A stretch of 64,000 nt of DNA. Source: Bedellia somnulentella (lineage: Eukaryota; Arthropoda; Insecta; Lepidoptera; Bedelliidae). The DNA lies in contig OY755184.1 of NCBI GenBank assembly GCA_963576735.1, forward strand, positions 2,914,001 through 2,978,000. Reading direction: 5' to 3'. The translations under genes were made by a program, and so were the position numbers. Positions 46,700 to 60,600 of this stretch are shown in pieces (position 1 is the first letter of the stretch; every line of letters starts with the position of its first letter). The notes beneath the pieces are model-generated. The model saw only the letters and a list, made by a program, of their open reading frames with translations. It was not told the DNA's origin and searched no databases.

Positions 46700-48696
46700 G
46701 AAACATAAAAATGGTTTACATACAAACATAAAAATAAGGGTTTTACAAGTAAGACCTTTTTACCATTTCGTTAATATTTAAAACAGAAGAAACAGAAAGA
46801 GATAAGGACATTTTGCAAATACTTGCAAGGAATAAATTTCGTTGTTAAACCTAAATGTCATAGCCGGCCCCTTAGAAAGTGCCCCATTGGAACACTTAAA
46901 CTGAAAATGTACATTGGTTACTGACTTACTCCAATGGTTTGCTTTACTGAAGTGGCAATGGTAAGGGATTATTGCAGGCAAAACTGATAACTGCCTGACT
47001 TATTTTATTCAATAAGGTGACTGATTGACTCCTTGTATGACTTACAATGCATTTTAGACAAAGAAATGGGATAGTAATATTCCAAGTATATAGCCCATAG
47101 CAAACAAAATTAAGGAATGGAGTTCCATCACCATCTGATCCAAGTTGAAAATACAATGAAATTGCTTTTCACAATTATAATGTTCATAGTCAATCTGAGA
47201 AATATGTTAACAACAATAGAAAAGTGATCTTTTTCTTATAGTTCGTCCCAATAGTAAAAAGAAGAAGAAATTAAGAAATATATATAAAGCCAGTATGGAT
47301 GATAATGTCAATAAGGGATGACCACAGAAAACAAATCTGAACCAATTACCGAATGTGCTCAAAATAGTGTCTAATTTGAATATATTAAGAACCGGTGATC
47401 AGTGATCCAAAAAGAAACTAATTCAAAATTACATAAATATTTAGGGACCCATGACAACTTAATGACTTGTGATACTCTTGGATATATATATACTTTATTT
47501 ATAAAAAATGAATGTCAGCTCAGAATATTTTATGTGTATAAATAAAGGTCTCATTTCAGATTGATGTTTTTTTTTAATATTAGTTGATAAGCTTTTGTTT
47601 TAATTCAATTAATAATGCAGATTAAAATCTTAGCAATAGTGAGTTACAAATATGATAAGAGTGAAACAGTTAACAATACAGCACCAAGTAGTACAATCAT
47701 TAACAAAGGTGAATATAAATTATTAATTTTCTATGGATCAATCCCGACTACAAATTTTTTTTAGTTATTAAATAAGAAAAACAGCTTGTCAAAATTGTGA
47801 CTAGGAACATAAACATTGAGATAAATATACAACACATTAGCCAACATAAGTACATATATTAACATGCAGAATATATATTTTCAAAATATTGTTAAAACTA
47901 TGTTGACTAGCAGAAAATCATAGATGCTAGTGGAAATAGTATAAAAAAAAATACATGATTTTTAAATAGATAAATACACAAATTTGTAATAGGGTAGTGC
48001 CAGCTTTTAATAGTAAATATCCCCATTTCTTTCTGTGGGTTTCGTAAGAAGAAACTTGAGATTTTGGGTTTTTAATTGATTGTTGAGCAATGTGGTTGGA
48101 AACCAATCACCATCCACTCAAGTGTTTGACCAATTTCTTGTTCTTAACTTCTTGGTACCATTTTTAGGGATTAAATTTATAGCCGTAGTAGCTAGGTTGC
48201 AAGGAATATTCCATAGGGAACCGATAGAAGTTTATATCCGCCTTAGGTTAATCATGCGCAAATATATTTATTTATAAATTATACGCATTTTGATAACGCA
48301 AGACACGGAATATTTAGAAGCAATGGAAGTAGTTTGAGTCACAAAATAAGAAGCAAATAGGAGTAAATAAAAGATAGCAAAAAATAATAATATAAAACAA
48401 AAACTTTTTCGCCGAACTGTACCAATGCAAGTACTAAAAACTTATCAAAGTCGTTTTACTATTTAAATAATTAGAACATTGACCTAATAGCTGATTTTAT
48501 CACTTTAGAACATTTTCCGAACGTAAATTAACAAAAAAGGTTACTATTTTAATGGGTATTTACAAAGAAAATCAACAAATAAATATATAAATGGCTGACC
48601 AGATGTCGGTCACTGTTAAAATAAAAATTCTAGAAATCATGTATAGGCCACTTAATAAACGAATTAATAGTAAGCAATAATATATAAATCACTTAC
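46700..48696. other. Cdk12 5' UTR intron
   Basis: About 2 kb, AT-rich. Only a degenerate family A SINE at 47991-48190 was recognised. Confidence 0.5.
47991..48190 (+). mobile_element. SINE family A, degenerate
   Basis: Collinear remnants: ccccatttctttctgtgggt, gcaatgtggttggaaacca and atttatagccgtag. Confidence 0.55.
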
Positions 48697-48760
48697 CGTC
48701 GCAAAAATCGTGCGCGAAGCAGTCACAGTTGGAGAATATCCTTTTGGCAAATAATGACTT
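48697..48760 (-). other. Cdk12: candidate non-coding first exon of Cdk12
   Basis: On the - strand a strong donor gtaagtga follows tttttgcgacg, so the exon edge is 48697. The upstream limit is not visible; 48760 is nominal and the transcription start may lie up to about 49010. It pairs with the acceptor at 46698. Confidence 0.5.
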
Positions 48761-51648
48761 CGGTGGAATCTAGGAAGTCCAATCGACTATTATCTAATTT
48801 ACAGTTTTACAGGCTCATGAGCCTTAAATATTATATGGAATATGTTTTTTAAAATATATTTGATCTTATTTTTCTAATCATGGTCATAAAGAGCGCATAA
48901 TTCATGATATTACATCGGATTATTTATCAGGGGATGTACAATCGTGTCTTTCTACTTTGGGGGATCGGCCATTTGCTTTTTGTTATTTTTTTGCAAACCA
49001 TATAACTAATGTTGCCAGGCACCTTCAAAAGTATAGTTAACTTATAAAAGGTAAAACTATTTTAAGAAATACTACAAAAAAGAGTTTAATATTATACACT
49101 AATTGTAAAAAAACAAACATGATCATTCCTTTACTGTTTACAAAGTAAACCTTCATTAAAGTTTCGATATTTTTTACTATTGTCCACAGGTAAAGACTAA
49201 ATAAATCGATTAGTTAAAATCATCAATAAGTATAACAATTACTAAAACATTAACAAAATTCTCTTACCCTTCATGCATCTCAAAAAACTGTTTTAGAATT
49301 GTATTTATACTAATACTCACATACATCGGTAACAATCTGTATCGTTATCATAAATCAATATATAGTATGAGATTGTGGTGTGCTATAATGATTGTGGAGA
49401 TCCTTAGTTACTTTTGTATACTTTTTAATAGAGCAGTAAATCCAGCAAGAATTTAAATGATTAAAGCACTGAGGTGGTAGAGCTTATCGTTAAATTAGTG
49501 GTATATATACTTATTTTACTGGCAATACCAGATCACAGACTATGATTTTGAACAAACGTGGTATGTTTTCTACTTCCCATCTGTTATCAGTGCGGTTTTA
49601 AGAGAGACAATAATGATATTCCAAGCTTCATGCTAAGATTTTGATAACGACGAGTTGTTTTACATAAAAATATATCAGTGTTTTTTATTGACAGTATAAC
49701 AAAAAACCATACTATCAAAATTAATGTTGAAATTTATATATAGTATGTGTAAAAGAAATAAAATTTTGTAGTCTATGACTATGACGTTTCGTTACTGGCC
49801 GGTAGTTGGTCTGAGGGCCGGACTATTGAAACCTGAATAATTTTTGAAAATTTACTTTTGTATTGTAGATCGAGATTTAGTAAAAGTAATGTGATTAAAA
49901 TTACTTTTTCTAATGCGCGGGTATATAATTTTTTATAAGGTATTTAATAAAACAGTAAAAAGTAGCAATAAAATATTACGAACATTACATAAACAGAAAA
50001 AGACCATTCTTAATGTTGCGACATGATAGTCCAGTGGGTAAGAACACCCGCCCGAAAAACAGAAGGGCGTGAGTTCCAATCCTGGGACGGGCCTACACCA
50101 ATTTGTCTTTTCTAAAGTCATATGTGTGGTTAATTTATCATGGTTGCTAACGGTGAGGGAAAACATCGTGAGGAAACCCACACGGCTGAGTTGTACTTAG
50201 TCATGTGACAGTGTATTCGTACAAAACGGCGATAGGCCTGCCCCCTATCACGTGAGTACACTGTCTAAGCAAAACGTGGGTACCTTCTCTGGAAACTAGA
50301 TGGCGCTTGCCATGTGAGTTCAGGAGTATTGGTACCTCTGCCAACCCCTTCGGGGATAAAACGGCGTGAACGTTTATGTTATGTTTATGTTATGTTAATG
50401 TTGCTATATTAAACCAAACCATATTTCTATTTTGTTAACTTAAAAATCCTTATTTTCTACTGGGTATCTCTAAAGTTAAAATGCCGTCGCCATTCGCGAT
50501 CAGAGTGACACCGAAGTTTTTTTCCCAAATACCTATGATCAATCCATGACTTGTGATGCAGATAATGGAAAACGTATCTTAACACTTTATAATAAATTTT
50601 ACAAAACAAAATATTAAGTAATTAAATATTAACATTTAATTCATTATGAAGTGGTTAAAACAACATCAGCATATGTAAAAGAACATTTCTGTACAGATTC
50701 TATCTTTAAATTAAAGGAAGCATATTAGCTAAGTTGTTTCACGGACAGAAGATCCCATTCCGTAAAGTTATCGTTTTAATTAAGTACAATAATCATAGTA
50801 TGAGAAGGGATCCCTTGTTAAAAAAACTCAAATCTGTTATTTATTTCAAGCTATTGAAAATATTTTATACTAATTGCTTGTTTAATATTGATTTGTTGGC
50901 TTAAGAGCTAAGCATTACATTACATTTATAATCAGTAAAGTAATCACATAAAGCTGTCGCCTTGGCTTTGCCATATTGTTAAAGCACTAATGTTCATGTG
51001 AAGAGTATGCATGATTTCTTAGTCTTGCCATTGGTTTTTTGTTTGTGTTATTATTTCATGTTTGCTATAAATATGATATTTATATTTTTGAGCTCAGTCG
51101 ACCAAAGTGCGTATTGATATTCAAATTTCTTTGAATAGATTAGTTAAGTACTCTATGAAGAGAATGCAAATGGGCACTGGGCAGAGTGGCACTCATCATT
51201 CTTATTGTTAAAATGGTCAAATGGGTAGATATAAGAAGAATTTAAAACAACGAGTGTGGCAACTGGAATTCGATGCGTGCAAATTGGCTAAGCATTAGAG
51301 AAGCCTATTTCTAATTAAAATATAAAGCATTGTATTGCTGTATACCTTTAGAAGACATCATAAATGTATTTAAAATAGTTTATTTAATTAGTGAATTTTG
51401 TGGAAGTCCAAGTGAAAGCGATAATTTCAACCGAATCTAAGTTCTATTGTTGCCTGACGCATCTTAGGATCACATTTTACTAAGCATTCAATTCAATAAT
51501 TTTTTTATGAGTGATTATTAGAATTATATTAATTTGTCCTGAATACTGTTGTTAATAGCTTGGTTTGAAAATATTCATAGTATTCGTGAATAATATGGCA
51601 TAATTGTAAGGTGAAAGCTGATTGACATAAAAGCATGTAAATATAAAC
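48761..51648. promoter_or_regulatory. shared intergenic region between divergent Cdk12 and the MYND gene
   Basis: The two genes point away from each other across about 2.9 kb. Promoters for both should lie here, Cdk12's near 48.8-49.0 kb and the MYND gene's upstream of 51.6 kb. No TATA box or other motif could be called with confidence. One recent family F SINE sits in the middle. Confidence 0.4.
50020..50394 (+). mobile_element. tRNA-derived SINE (family F), young, with target duplication
   Basis: Full-length: A-box gatagtccagtgggtaagaa, B-box gagttccaatcc, intact body and a tatgt repeat tail. The 10-bp duplication ttaatgttgc at 50010-50019 and 50395-50404 fixes both ends. Confidence 0.92.
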
Positions 51649-54600
51649 ATGAATGATATAAGTTCAGAGAAGATATTGACTCCGGTTGTTGGAGATCACC
51701 TAGTAGTATTAAATGAAGATGAAGCTGTTGGCGCAGATGCTTTGGCCGATAAGGTTATCGAAGATGTAGAAGTATCGACCGCCAAGGAGGCGGAGGTGCC
51801 ATCGGCAAAATGTTGTGATGACAATGCCAAAGAAAATAAATCGGAACCGTTAGAAACATTGAAAACATGTGAAAATAATGAAGAATTACACAAAAATGCT
51901 GAACAAAAGCAAGGTTAGTACTGTTTTACGAATTATCTAACTATTTGCAAATCATCCTGGATATCCAAACTATATAGTTTTCCACTAAAACAAATTGATA
52001 TCTTATAGAAGAAAGAAAGAAAATAAAGCATTTATTTGGTACCCAAAACAAAAACACAATAATGTTCATCAAAGTTGAATAATGTTCATGCTACCAAAAA
52101 GGTCCTGCATCAACTTAATGTATGTCATGGCCATAACCAAATCATACGCTGGTTTTCAGGCAACACCCTAAACACAAAAAATTAAGACATTCAATTTAAT
52201 GGTAGTAACAAGGTACATATACAGGTTTCTTTGCTTAATTTATTAATAATAATCCCCACATAAGGTTTTCATGATCAAAACATTCCAATTAAGGTACATA
52301 TATTTAAAAATAAAAGGTTAGTGCATGCAATAGGATTTAAAGTAGCTGTTGACAGTCACAAAAAATAAATAACTGAGGTAGAGTAGAATAGTTATGCCAA
52401 ATGATAAATAAAGTAACCTAAGTGATATGCTTATAGAAGTGAAGTTTACACAATAGTTGTATATAAATTAAGTTAAACTTACAGATAATATTGAATATCA
52501 TATTTTATTAAAAACATAATTGTTCTAAACAACAACCTAAATTAATGGACATACTCATACACATCAACAGTTGTTTTTTTCTTTAACTAGAAAGGTCTTT
52601 AACTATTTTCTAGCTTTGGTTGAAACTCTTAGGGCTCCCACACAAATCCGCGATGAGATTCAAATTTCCTTATTAATAGCAGAAATTATATGGAAATTTG
52701 CATCACATCGTGGATTTGTGTGGGAGCTTTTAAGTTTCGTGAAAATATGTATAATGTAAATGTAGCGAGTCTTTTCATAAACTATAGATACTAATTGTGT
52801 TATTCATTATTTCACCAAATTTACACTTTATAAAAACTTTCTACTGGTAAAAACATATTTAATATCATTCTGATGCTTAATGTACATACAGGGTACATGA
52901 TATAATGAATTTACAGACATATTAAACACAGATCAAGTTAGCCCCTAACTAAGTAAAGCTTGTATTGTGGGATACTAACTCAACAATATATTTAATATTA
53001 TATAATACATATATAAATAACATCCAAGACTTAGAAAGAATCATTTATGCTCATCACATAAATGCTGCTCTCAGCGGGAACAAATCCGCAACCTGCAGAC
53101 CGAGAAGCTAGTCACCTGTCCACTTGGCCACGGATGTCTTCAAATATAGCTTTTTTCCCCAAAAATCTCTAAAGAAGTGATTTTTTATTACAAAATATAC
53201 TTTTTTTAATAAACTATTATTAAGATACATATTTTTCTAGTTAGGTAGCTGAATTCCTATCCGGATTATGCACTTTACACCAAGGAAAATCTGGATGGGT
53301 GTTATAATACCCTTATTAAATGGCCACTTTAAAAACCCCTAAAAGTTTCTATGTAACTCATTTACATAACCTTGTCATGCCCATTGATACTTCACCAAAC
53401 CATACTTTTAAACCAGCTTGGATCCTGTCTAATACAATCCCAAAATTTTTAGCTCCAAAAAATATATCTTTCTATAATATATGCAAACCAACTACTGGAC
53501 ACTTCTTGCTCTGTACGGCGACTGAAGAGGAAAGAGGTTTTGTGATAAAGAGTTTCAGTGGCAATATTTTCTGCTACACTCTAAATGTCAAGACAATTCA
53601 CACAAATCATCCGCTTATGGTCCATGGACTGATTGCAGATTCAAAACACAAAAAAAAAACTATAATATATGTTGTCTAATTATCTCTTTTAATGCTAGGC
53701 AATAAGCCCTCAAAGTTAATTGATCTTTATAATTGCCTTTATTATCAGCTATTTTAAACCTAAGGCTGTATATGGCTAAACATTTAATAGGTTCTTATTT
53801 TAAAAGCATTTGATGAACAAAATTTATTTCAGCTTTTATAAAACCCCAAATATTGTTGCTTGCGCTGTACAATACTATCTATATTTTATCTGATTTCTCT
53901 ATTTTAGCTCTCTGAGTATTCTCTCTAAGCTATATAGCTCATCTAAGTATTTATTGTGTGCATAAATGTTGCTGTGTAGTGCTGGCTTGCCTCACTACCC
54001 CTTTCTAACCACGGATGTTGTAAGAGGCAACTTAGGGTAAGGGGCTTTTCTAGGTGTTTTTTGGGCGATGCGGTTGGAGACCCATCCCCAACAATAATTT
54101 ATTTCTACTATCATGTCTCCTATCAACTTCCGTTTGTTGTTGAGGAGTTTCAAGATCTAAAGCTCTGGCTACCCCTTTTTGGGATTTATGGCCGTGAGTA
54201 TGTATTTATAAACATTATACTTACTTACTTATACTCACACCCATTATTCCTATTGGGATAGGCAGAGACTATTGATCGCCACTTAGTATGATCATGACAA
54301 ACCTCTCTTGCTTCCCTTACATTCAATATTATTACATTATACTTCTTGTTCTTATTTGTTGGTTCATTAATTATTATATATAATGTTATACTTATTGGCT
54401 CTAATTCAGTTACAAATTTTGGTCTTTAAGTGAAGTAACATTTATTAAGTTCTTTATAAAGACCCTACTGTGAGCCAATAAGATATTCTAAACACAAGTC
54501 TTTTATTCCTCCTGATAATTACTGGTAAAAATATTCAAATGGGCATGTTTATTATTATGTAGTTATAGTTCAAAATTATTGTACATACATACATATACTC

Positions 54601-57600
54601 ACACTATTATTTCCCATTGGGATATACAGAGATTATTGATACTTACATAACTTTGTACAATCCTGGAAAACCTCTTTAGCTATTCTTTCATATATAATTA
54701 ACTCTATTCTCAACTTAAACTTTCATGCCACATATCTCTGAAAGTGTGGCAATGGCAAACATAGTAATATGTCCGAACATATCATGTCATTAGTGAAACC
54801 CTGTGCTTAGAGTAAGTACCCATGTTTTTTTTGGACAGTGATGGGGGGGGATAGGCCTATCGCCATTTTGTATAAACTTGTAAGTAACTATGACATTTCT
54901 GGATGTGATGTGACACATATTGCCAAATCTGCTTGCTTACAAGCTAATTCATACCTTTGTACTTTGAAGAGTGCTGTTGTTTATTGCAAATATTTTCCTA
55001 AGTTTACCCAATAGTGCTGTTTTAATCTATACATAATAATTATTATCTAAGATTTCTTATAATATATGTTAAAATGATAAATCTACTGATGTCTGTTGCT
55101 CTGATTGTTATACATTTAATTTTATAAATTCAACATACATACATACATACAAATACTTACGGCTATAGATTCCTAGAAGGGGTAGCCAGAGCTAAGGAAT
55201 TAGAAATTCCTCAGCCACTTTTGGAAGTTGCGTGGGGAAAAGATGGTGAAATAAAGGTTGTTGGTGATGGGTCTCCAACCGCATCGCCCAAAAATCCCTT
55301 AAAAGCCCCAATATCGTTAGTCGCCTCTTACGTACACCCACCGGAAGAAATGGGGTAGTGCTATTCTAAGCTGACACTTCACAGCAAGCCGACACTACAC
55401 AGCAAGATAGATAGATAGATTAGATAAATGGTTTCCGCAATTGGTCACTACAGGGCCATTTCACGTGGGCCACGGCCGTCATTCTATCCACCCGAGCTCC
55501 ATCCAGAAGTCAACTAGTTGTGTAATGTGTTTTAAGTGATTTGTCATACTACCTGTGTTTTCCAAGTTGGTGTGGCGTTGGTCGTTCAAGGTGTTACACT
55601 CGAACATTACATGATTTACCGTCTCTTCTGTCTTCATGCAGGCTCTGCATAGTGGGCTGTCTGTGATTCCACAGCAAGCCGACACTACACAGCAACTTCA
55701 AGAGAAATAATTATATTTGTATACCAATTATTAATATGGAATTTAAGAATCTTTTGTTGAGACTCTTAGTTATTTTCTTCATTAAATTCATTGTGCATTA
55801 AATTTAAAAATCTCTGAATTTTTTCTTCTTTTTCAGGTGATATAATAACAGACACCGAAAGTGATGACAAAATTGGTAAAGAACCAAAAAGTGATAATCC
55901 TGATAGTGACCCATTAAATAAGATCTCTGAACCTGCTGAAATACCACAATTAGAAGAGGGTATGCAAGTTAATTTGGTAGAAGAAAATAGTTGTAAATTA
56001 AATGGTAATGAAACAGTAAGTAACAAAGATACTGCCATTCCCGAAAGTGGAATTTCTGAAATCTCCAAAGACTGTTTACCAGAGACAAAGGGAGATGAAA
56101 TAATTTCAGAGTCCATAAATACTGATAGTAAATCAACAAATGATGAAAAGTTCATAGACGATAATGATGCTGATGTTGATATGGTAGATTTGCAAAATGA
56201 CAATATTGAAGAAGTAAAGGAAATTCATGCTGCTTCACCTAAACAATCATTAGAAACAGTTAAAAGTTCTGATATAGATAATTTTAAGCCAACCAAAAAC
56301 ATAAATCTAGTTTCGGAAGTCATAAAAGAAAGTGTAGAAATTAAACCAGTTGATAAAATAAGTCAAATTGTTCCTAAAGATAACCCCATTGGTGCCAAAA
56401 TTTGTACTCCTATTGAAAAAAATGATTCAACAGTGGACTCTAAGAAACCTGATGAAGTAGCTTCAATAGACGATAAAGTTTGCGTCGAAGATAAAGCTCC
56501 ACAAGAAGCCCCAATTGAATCTGCAAGTTTAACTATAAAAAAAGTAGTTCCAATAGTGGATAATAATATCTCTGCGGAGAAAAGCGTCACAAACGAACTG
56601 GAAAGAAGAAAATCAATTGCTGAGAAAGTCAATCCAACTCTGATTGAAAGACTTAGTTCTAACATAGAAATTTCTAAACATTCGATGGAAAAAGTAAGTC
56701 CTGCTATTGAAAAACTAAGTGCAGTTATTGGAAAAATTAGCCCAGTCGTAGAGAACAGAGCTTCAACGAGTATAAATTTAGTTCAAAAGATTGGACCTTC
56801 AATTGAGCAATTGAGTTCAGTTATGGAAACTGAATCAGTCGTTGAGAAAATTGAGTCAGTGGTTGATAGAATTGACCCGGCTGTTGAAAAAATGGAACCT
56901 ATTGTTGGGAAAATTGAACAAATGGTGGAGATGGTGAAACCTCAAATCAGACCAGTGAATGGTGATTTTCTAAAGGTAAATTTTTATTATTGTAATGACG
57001 TCATCGTTTTTAAATAGTTTATCAAAGTAGAAATGGCATAAAGGGTGTTAGCATTAATGGTAAGACATAAAGAGGGTACTCAAAACACTAGATGACAAAA
57101 TCGAACCAGTAATAAGCCTTAAATTGATAGTTGATAATGAAAGTTTAATATTATCTGATTTCTTCAAAGTAAGCTAGCACTATTGCGCAGAAGTTTTTAC
57201 GATCAGTATCTAATTAGGAATCGTCTGTAAATGCTATGTATAAGCTTAGAACATCACTAATCCATTTCTTCCGAGGTTGTCATAAGACGTAAAGTAGGGT
57301 TCTGGGGCTTTTCAATAGATTTTTGGACGATGTTTCTTTTACCACATTTTCCCAACTCTACCACACCTTAGTTAAACTTAAGGACTAATCGTGCCGCAAG
57401 CTGTATCATCTGTGCTGTGTGTCGCAAATTTCTGGTTGGTGTATAATTTTTTTTCCATCCTATTTATTTTGTATAGTAACTACAATAAGTGCACGTATGC
57501 CAAAATGTAGTTTATAATTTTCATATGCCCTGTGTATTTACTACATAGATTTTTCTTTGTTTTACAGGAAGAACATGTTTCTAAAAGACGAGCAAGTGAA

Positions 57601-60600
57601 GACGCCGATACAGAATCTCCTCTTAAAAAGTTATGTCAAGAAGTAGAGAGAACATTCCCGAAGCACGACGCAATGATTAACGAATATGTACAGTCAGCAA
57701 CGAAAAACAGTATAGATGAACTTCAAAGACACACAGAGCAACTGCTCTCCGAAATTCAAACCTTAAGAGAGCTAGCTCAGAAGAAAGAGCATGAATGGAA
57801 TAATATCCTTCATCTCAAGAAGGTCAAGGAGGAGATTCTATTACGTTTGTTGAGGAAAAAGCAAGTTATATCTTTTGAGAAATCGGCAGAAATGAATGGC
57901 TCCAACAAGGATCCATTGCAGTACCTTCTTGAAGCCAAGAATTTGGCCATTGATAAGAGTGATGAGATTTCAGGCTTAGCTTTGAAACCTCCGACGCCGA
58001 GTAACCTGCAACCCCCACCCCCTAATATTCACCAGCCACCTCCAGGGATGCCGGTGAATTCCCCGTTCAATCCTATGTCGGGACTTCCGCCTCCTTACGA
58101 TAAAGCTCATATGCAGAACATGGGCAAGCCAATGTTCCCACCTACAATGATGATGCCGGGACCTACCATGCCGTTCCCTCGAGAGATGAATGGAGCGTTA
58201 GGGAACTTTGGTCTGCCTATGGGTAGGCAGGGCCCTACAAAGGATGTTAAATCTATAATTGCGGACTACAGACAACGTAATCCAGATTTAACTCCAAGAC
58301 GGGGACGAAGAATGAAGTCTATCTTGAACCCAAATATGATGAATGCTCCGAGACAGATTGCACCGAAGATGGATAATATGAACCTCAATAATATGGGCAA
58401 TTTAGGATTGGTGTTCAACAATTTGGATATGGTAAGTAACTGTCACTTTTTTAGTTATTAAAAATACATAGTCATAAATTTTCACGATGATAATTTTGTT
58501 AAAGTTTTTCTTGACTTAGCTGTAGGTGTAGTACTATATTTAAAAAATGTGTATTATGCTTGCATTGCTTATGTGGAACCAGCAAAGATATACTGGCCAG
58601 TACACCCTGCTGTGAACTTATAATTTGTATTTATATAAAGCTAGAAAAACATTTCGATATCGCGATGTAGGATTTTCTATGACGCTGCTAAAATGCGAGT
58701 GAGTTCGCAGTCTAGAGGTCGCCACACTTACCTAAGAAGGCATACATGTATCTCTAAAGCATTAATCCACATTAATGCAAACAATTTGATTAAACTAGCA
58801 CCTCGCCTTGTTGTGTTGTTGATTAATGACGAAGTTATAGTATTCTTCCTTGTAGCAATGTAATGTAAGCAATCACAGTTGCAATAGGCTTTTTCATAGC
58901 AAAAATAGAAACATCCATATATACATACATACATACATACATATTCTCACGCCGTTAGTTCCCATTGGGGTAGGCAGAGACTATCGATCGCCACTTTGTA
59001 CGATCCTGAAGGTATAATAGGAGGTTTGCCAGGATCGTACATATATACATACATACATATACTCACGGCTATAATTCCCTAGAAGGGGTAACCAGAGCTA
59101 AGGAATTGTAAATTCCTCAGCCACTTTTGGAAGTTGAGTGGGTAAAAGATCGTAAAATAAAAGTTTTTGGTAAAATTAGAAACTTAAGCTTAATATAGCT
59201 TCACCGATATTTCTCTATTTTTCGGTGTATGTTTTATTTGCAATGTTACCTACCTTCATATGGCAATAATATAAATTAAAAAGTGTAAGCTAGAGTTGGA
59301 AATCGGAAATACTTCATACACTTTTGGAGTTTGAGTTGGTAATACTTGGATAAGAGAGTAGGTTGTTGTTGGTCTCCCAGCCATACGCCCAATACCCTTA
59401 GGTTTGTCATACGACACCCACGAGAAGAAACGAGTTAGTGCTATTCTAAGTCGACGCTACACAACTTCTAATCCAATATTATCTATCTATATCGCACATC
59501 GTATAAACGTTTCTTGACCGCCTTATTGCACTTATACCTACTTATAACACTTAAAATATCAATAACCAACATCCAAATAACCACAAAAAACAATTTCCAG
59601 AACCAAAAAGCAATGTTAGAGCGATTAACCCAGATGCAAGCAGCAAATTTACCCAACGGAATGTCTTTCAAAGACGTGCTAGTCCAGTTTGCAAATATTC
59701 AACAACATGGGGGCATGATGCCTCCAAGGCCTGAGATGATGCATCGGCCTGAGCAGCATCAGATGAGGCCTGACAGTCGGGAGAATCGGAGGAGGACTGA
59801 AAGGCCTCCTGCGCAACATGAAGAGGTATTTTAATACATATTTTATTTTTGTACGTATGTAGGCTAAATAGATTAAAATCTCGACTGGTTTTACCCTGAA
59901 ATTTCATCGAATTCGCGCTGTCGAAGTCGGTTTAGGTAATAATTTCAGTTTCGAGATATTTTACACGAATTGATCGCAAGCCGGTAGAGAAATCTCACTT
60001 GAATATGTTTTGATTTTGAGGATGATAAAGATAAAAAGAAAAAGTTAAAAAATATTTATGATCACTTTATACACAACAAAAATCTTATTAACTACTGAGC
60101 TATACCTAAACCTAGATCCAGAAGCCAGGATCATATTTTATTTTTATAAAAAACCTATATTGTGCTTAAAGAAAATATTCTTATATTTTAGCAGCCAACA
60201 GCATCGAAAGGCTCCGACCGCCCATCCGTTAGCCCGCGCTTGCCCCCGCCGCCTTACCCTGAGATATCTCTACTGCCCGTCAGCAACCAAGAACAACAGA
60301 CCTCGCTCTTACATGGCATCCTTACTAAGGTGGGTGCCTACTTATATTGGACTTTAATTACCTTTGACATAGGGGTTATCCTATTAATATTATAAATGTG
60401 AAAGTTTAGATGTTTGGATGTTTGTGTGTTTGAGGCAAAAAGGCTCCTCAAGTACCTAATGTATATGAATGAAATTTGGCAGAATGCTAGATAATGACCC
60501 AAATTATAACATAGGATACTTTTTTATCCCGGAAAATTTTGACCAATAAAATATTCACGCCTGATTGAACTAAGAGTACCGGAAAAAACGCCTTAAGCTT

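Larger units (their letters stand above)
51914..55836. other. first intron of the MYND gene
   Basis: 3.9 kb filled with repeats: hairpin MITE 52630-52729, family B SINE, family A SINEs, LINE ends and a LINE-type insertion with a 25-bp duplication. An unexplained 119-codon frame lies at 53320-53679. Confidence 0.7.

Noticed and set aside
46012..46701. + strand frames opposite Cdk12 exon 1
   Set aside because: Shadows of the Lys/Glu-rich coding exon; poly-Phe and poly-Leu runs mirror the AAG repeats.
55134..55160. catac-type repeats as a CRISPR-like array
   Set aside because: Simple microsatellite tails of SINEs and LINEs in a eukaryotic genome; no spacers.
60058..60357. 99-codon frame overlapping MYND gene exon 5
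   Set aside because: Different frame from the exon at 60192-60329, which is in phase with its neighbours.
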